A program made the position numbers and the translations under genes. A stretch of DNA of 64,000 bases from Conchocele bisecta (taxonomy: Eukaryota > Mollusca > Bivalvia > Lucinida > Thyasiridae): assembly GCA_029237695.1 (NCBI GenBank), contig CM055266.1, positions 116,143,370-116,207,369 of the forward strand, in the 5' to 3' direction. The notes under the pieces are model-generated. The model was given only the letters and a program-made list of their open reading frames with translations, did no database searches and had not been told where the DNA came from. This document shows, one piece after another, positions 60,918 through 64,000 of the stretch. The first letter of the stretch is position 1. The number at the start of each line of letters is the position of its first letter.

Positions 60918-61515
60918 CTTTGGTTTGGTATGGACCTGGTTTCACTAGGTCAGGTTATTCTAATTTCAGGGCTGAATATATAAAGGATATTCATATTTTT
61001 GAAACGAATACGACATATACATGTATGTTCATCGAGTGGTGTGGAATGTCCATATTTCACGAGTGCCGTTAGGCACGAGTGAAATATTGACATTTCACAC
61101 CACGAGATGAACATATATGTCGTATTCACAAAAATATGAATATTCTATTTATTATATACCGCTCCATGGAAATTAGCAGTTTTTTAGACTGTATACGGTT
61201 ATGAATGTGTATTTGCAGCCTATTTGCGCTGTTTTACTGCCGATGCGCGTTATGAATATAGATAGCGGAAGTAGTCGTATTTTCACCGGAAGTTGTTTAT
61301 TTCATCGATGAGAACATATGACTTTTATTTACATTGTATAACTATGTATTTCATGGATAGGTATATAATAAAGATTTATTTCAATGTAAATATTCCGTTC
61401 TGATTTTGGGATTTTTTCCCCAATGCAGCAGGTTACATGCTGGATTGAACCCGTTGGCCCGGCTTTAAATGACTTTAACTGTTGATAGGCTGTTAAACAC
61501 CAATAAATCAAATCA
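60918..61515 (+). repeat. SINE-like retroposon split by a foldback
   Basis: 60918-60979 (GGTATGGACCTGG, TTTCAGGGCTGAATATATAA) and 61366-61515 (TTTATTTCAATGTAAATATT to GTTAAACACCAATAAATCAA) are halves of one copy. Confidence 0.75.
60980..61365. mobile_element. Foldback element inside the SINE-like copy
   Basis: GATATTCATATTTTTG...ACGAGTGCC is inverted as GGCACGAGTGAAATATTGAC...CAAAAATATGAATATTC (to about 61145). The rest to 61365 is unassigned. TATAAAG / AATAAAG flanks are a weak duplication candidate. Confidence 0.7.
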
Positions 61516-61639
61516 AATTGTCCATTCTTTAAATATTACATTTTTCAGACAAAAAAACATTGTTATACCACTACTGGACGTGTTAATTAACATTACATGT
61601 ATTATACTTTTTATATCAAATGTGAATTGCCAGTTTGAT

Positions 61640-61945
61640 ATCAGTGGCGATAACCGTATTTCCTTAAAATGTTAACGGAAATAACTATCTATTTTCACTA
61701 TTTATGTTTTGATGTGCAATGATCATACTTGATAACAATATTTATTCAAGTGACACATATAATATTAATAGTTTAAAAATATACTGCCTCATTTGCCTGA
61801 TACAACCACGCATCTCTATCAGTAAATTAAATATTATTAAACGATTATATCTGTATAGCGTGCACTGGTAATTTTTAAAACTGGTGGAATAGTTTCACAA
61901 TTATACGCTTCTTTAATTTCTATGAAGAAAAATGTGTGCCCAACA
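61640..61945 (+). repeat. Interspersed repeat, copy 2
   Basis: Collinear with 40080-40395. Both lie some 500 bp upstream of a coding exon. Confidence 0.7.
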
Positions 61946-61978
61946 AACTGTAACTGAAAGTATTTTGCTCAGTCCCCT

Positions 61979-62282
61979 GTAGCCGATTTCATCAAAATTG
62001 CAAAGTATACTTTCCTAGCAAAGTATACTTTGAGGGAACAATCATTGATTTTTCCGAAATGCATTATTTCATGCAGAACTAACGATTGCATATATTTCAT
62101 GATTAAAACTATGCAGAATTATTATACTGAATTTATTACATTATCACAGCAAAAATTGGCTGTGATAATGTAATAAATTCAGTATAATAAAAATTAATAA
62201 ATTTATTCTAAAATTGAAAATTTCTCCCTCAAAGTATACTTTGCTAGGAAAGTATACTTTGCAATGTTGATGAAATAGGCCC
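61979..62282. mobile_element. TIR MITE, second copy (TAGCC...), with inner palindrome
   Basis: Ends TGTAGCCGATTTCATCAAAA and AATGTTGATGAAATAGGC, with subterminal AAAGTATACTTT. A perfect 30-bp palindrome (62121-62150 / 62159-62188, 8-nt spacer) is absent from the 38003-38295 copy. Confidence 0.85.
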
Positions 62283-62437
62283 CTGGACTTTGAGTAAATG
62301 TGTGTAGACTATATGGTAAACAAGGGATTGGTGTATACTACTGTCGCTCTACAGGGCTGAGTGGTGCATTTCACCCTTATATTTGTGTAAACTACGGTCT
62401 GAAATGTAGAAATAAAATTTAATGCACTTATTGTTGT

Positions 62438-62447
62438 TTCTTTTCAG
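62438..62447 (+). promoter_or_regulatory. Splice acceptor of the zinc-finger coding exon
   Basis: TTCTTTTCAG directly precedes the open frame. An ATG at 62454 is followed at once by TGA, which supports a UTR segment up to the ATG at 62521. Confidence 0.55.
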
Positions 62448-64000
62448 GTTGGATGTGATCCAGTCCAGCCAGCTATATGCCTGTGTATTGCTTTTTTTAC
62501 CACCTTACACATTAACTGGCATGGAGTCGAGTATAGACGTACAGCGGGCAGATGAGCCATATAGCCTGACCTGCCCAAATTGTTCACGGGTCTACACAGA
62601 CAGATCCCGCAAGTACTACGAGATGCATATTCGTCTTTGTCAACAGGAAAAACCATATAAATGTACTGTGTGTGGGAGTGGATATTCAAATCGAAATACC
62701 CTGAAACGCCATGAGAAAGTTCACAGCGGTGAGACCTCAGAGACGTGTCCTGAATGTGGGAAAGTTGTGTCCACCAAGTTCATTCTCAAGCAGCACATGG
62801 CGATTCATGAATCGGCTGAGACAAGAGACAAGCTACGATTCAAATGTTCACAGTGTGAAAAATCATTTCTTTTCAAGTCGTCGCTGAATAAACATTATAA
62901 AACCCACACAGATGATGATGTGTACAGATGTGATGGCTGCTCGGCGGCATTTTGTAGCTACTCTAAGAAATATCATCACAGTAGAAACTGTCATAAATAT
63001 ATACCCATGAAAAAGGATGAAGGAGAGACGTATATAGACTCTCCTGACTGTGTCAGCAAGAGGGAAGTAAAGTCAGCTAATAAAAGACAACACATGACCA
63101 GTGATGAACCTTCTCATTCTCAAAGCAAAACAGACTACCCTTGTGACCTGTGTGGACAATTATTATCATGCAAATCAAAATTGAGAATGCATAGAAAAAC
63201 ACACAGCAGCACGACTGGTGAAGAATGTCCCATCTGTCGAAAAGTGTTGTCCACAAAGTTTGTACTGAAGCAGCACATGGCCACCCATGATCCAGCAGAG
63301 AAGAGGGAATCAACGCGCTTCAAGTGCTTCAAATGTGAAATGTCCTTCCTGTTTCAGCAGTCTCTCAGAAGACATGAGAAAACACATACAGAAACTGTGT
63401 ATACATGTACTGACTGCATGGAGACATTTGACAGGTACCACAGTATATATAAACACTATAAACAATGTGAAAAGCATATATCCAAGCAAAATAATAAGAC
63501 AAACAAGGGTAGTCATGGTTTTGTGAAAAGAAAGAAAGACAATTGTCATGGACAGAAAACTAAACCTGACAAATTTGAAACATTGACAAATAATCACAGT
63601 CTGTATAAATGTCAAATATGTGAAAAAAGCTTTACAGTGCGCGAGATGCTTTCAAAACATGTATATTCCATGCATAATGATCCTGCTCATCAAGTTAAAC
63701 AGTGTATTGACCCTGTTGATGATGATGCCACTTTTCATAGTTCTCAAATAAAAGAATCAACAAATGATACAGCAATTCTTCATGGATGTGGGGTAAAAAA
63801 TGCAAGGTTACAGCCAGCATTGAGGGCAAAACAGCCTGAGGCTGAAGAAAGAGATAGTACCAGTAATCTGAATGTGGACAATACTGATGAGAAACAGACT
63901 AATTTACATATAGTTAATAATGCTGTAGATTGTACAATTAAATGTAGGAAAATTGAACAAAGAACTAAAGTAAAAGTAAAAACTGGCAAAGATAAAATTA
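62448..64000 (+). CDS. C2H2 zinc-finger protein, 5' part (open at window end)
   Basis: A frame without stops runs from acceptor TTCTTTTCAG (ending 62447) to the window edge. The first ATG in frame is 62521 (G at -3 and +4), giving 493 visible residues. Fingers (residue numbers): CCHC-like 18-40 with a 14-residue gap; C2H2 at 48-68, 76-96 and 109-129; C2HC at 137-157; C2H2 at 208-228, 236-256 and 269-289; C2HC at 296-316; C2H2 at 364-385. Linkers are mostly not TGEKP, so it is not a typical KRAB-style array. Fingers at 48-157 and 208-316 are an internal duplication. After 385 the chain is polar and disordered-looking. It is likely a nuclear DNA-binding protein; orthology, targets and 3' end are unknown. 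Upstream UTR exons were not found. Confidence 0.88.

Noticed and set aside
62444..62689. 81-codon minus-strand frame
   Set aside because: Antisense of the zinc-finger exon.

Overview
The window is animal nuclear DNA: AT-rich, almost all non-coding, with GT-AG introns, tRNA-derived SINEs, a decayed LINE and dense short DNA transposons. Two things point to a mollusc, most likely a bivalve. One is the set of repeats that carry a terminal hairpin, a GTCC/CGTC-type tetranucleotide tract and ~160-bp tandem cores, the layout of bivalve 'pearl' (CvA-like) elements. The other is a SINE-like family ending in '...GTTGATAGGCCGTTAAAC(A/C)CCAAYAAACAAA', which I recall from bivalve sequence. The species cannot be named from sequence alone.

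Two protein-coding genes can be supported. (1) Thymine-DNA glycosylase (TDG), plus strand, 29652-42456. I reconstruct seven coding exons with consistent GT-AG sites and phases that join to one 726-codon frame. Catalytic motifs GINPG and MPSSSAR are intact. The last exon (1563 nt) encodes a very long S/Q/N-rich tail with several SUMO-consensus (psi-K-x-E) sites. (2) A C2H2 zinc-finger gene, plus strand, from an acceptor at 62447/62448 with ATG at 62521, still open at the window end (493 codons visible, ten fingers). Four of its fingers are an internal duplication of the preceding four. TDG removes T or oxidised cytosines at CpG in base-excision repair and active demethylation. The zinc-finger protein is presumably a nuclear DNA-binding factor. 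Nothing in the sequence shows that the two genes work together.

Layout. 1-1.7 kb: a SINE split by a TTAA-flanked DNA element, then an hAT-like element. 2-7.1 kb: minus-strand hairpin/ACGG elements with tandem cores, split by a 1.2-kb TA-flanked element. 8.1-8.7 kb: a TIR element. 9.6-12.2 kb: a dead LINE with a (TAGA)n tail. 12.3-13.2 kb: a 167-bp tandem array. 17-19.4 kb: a foldback-like element with ~205-bp tandem repeats in its arms. 25.8-27.0 kb: a hairpin element with a second 167-bp array. 27.0-28.0 kb: an older TIR element split by another hairpin element. 29.7-42.5 kb: TDG, whose introns are packed with foldback and hAT-like elements. 42.9-43.5 kb: a 566-bp foldback beside the TDG 3' end. 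44-53 kb: SINE-like copies and MITEs. 54.5-60.6 kb: nested DNA elements. 61-62.3 kb: foldbacks. 62.4 kb to the end: the zinc-finger gene.

The most unusual signals are these: a family-spanning set of hairpin/GTCC/CTAG-ended elements for which the window itself supplies empty-site comparisons without target duplication; an excess of near-perfect short-spacer palindromes, one inside TDG coding sequence; and the SUMO-site-rich TDG tail. All calls are by eye; no alignment or database search was run.
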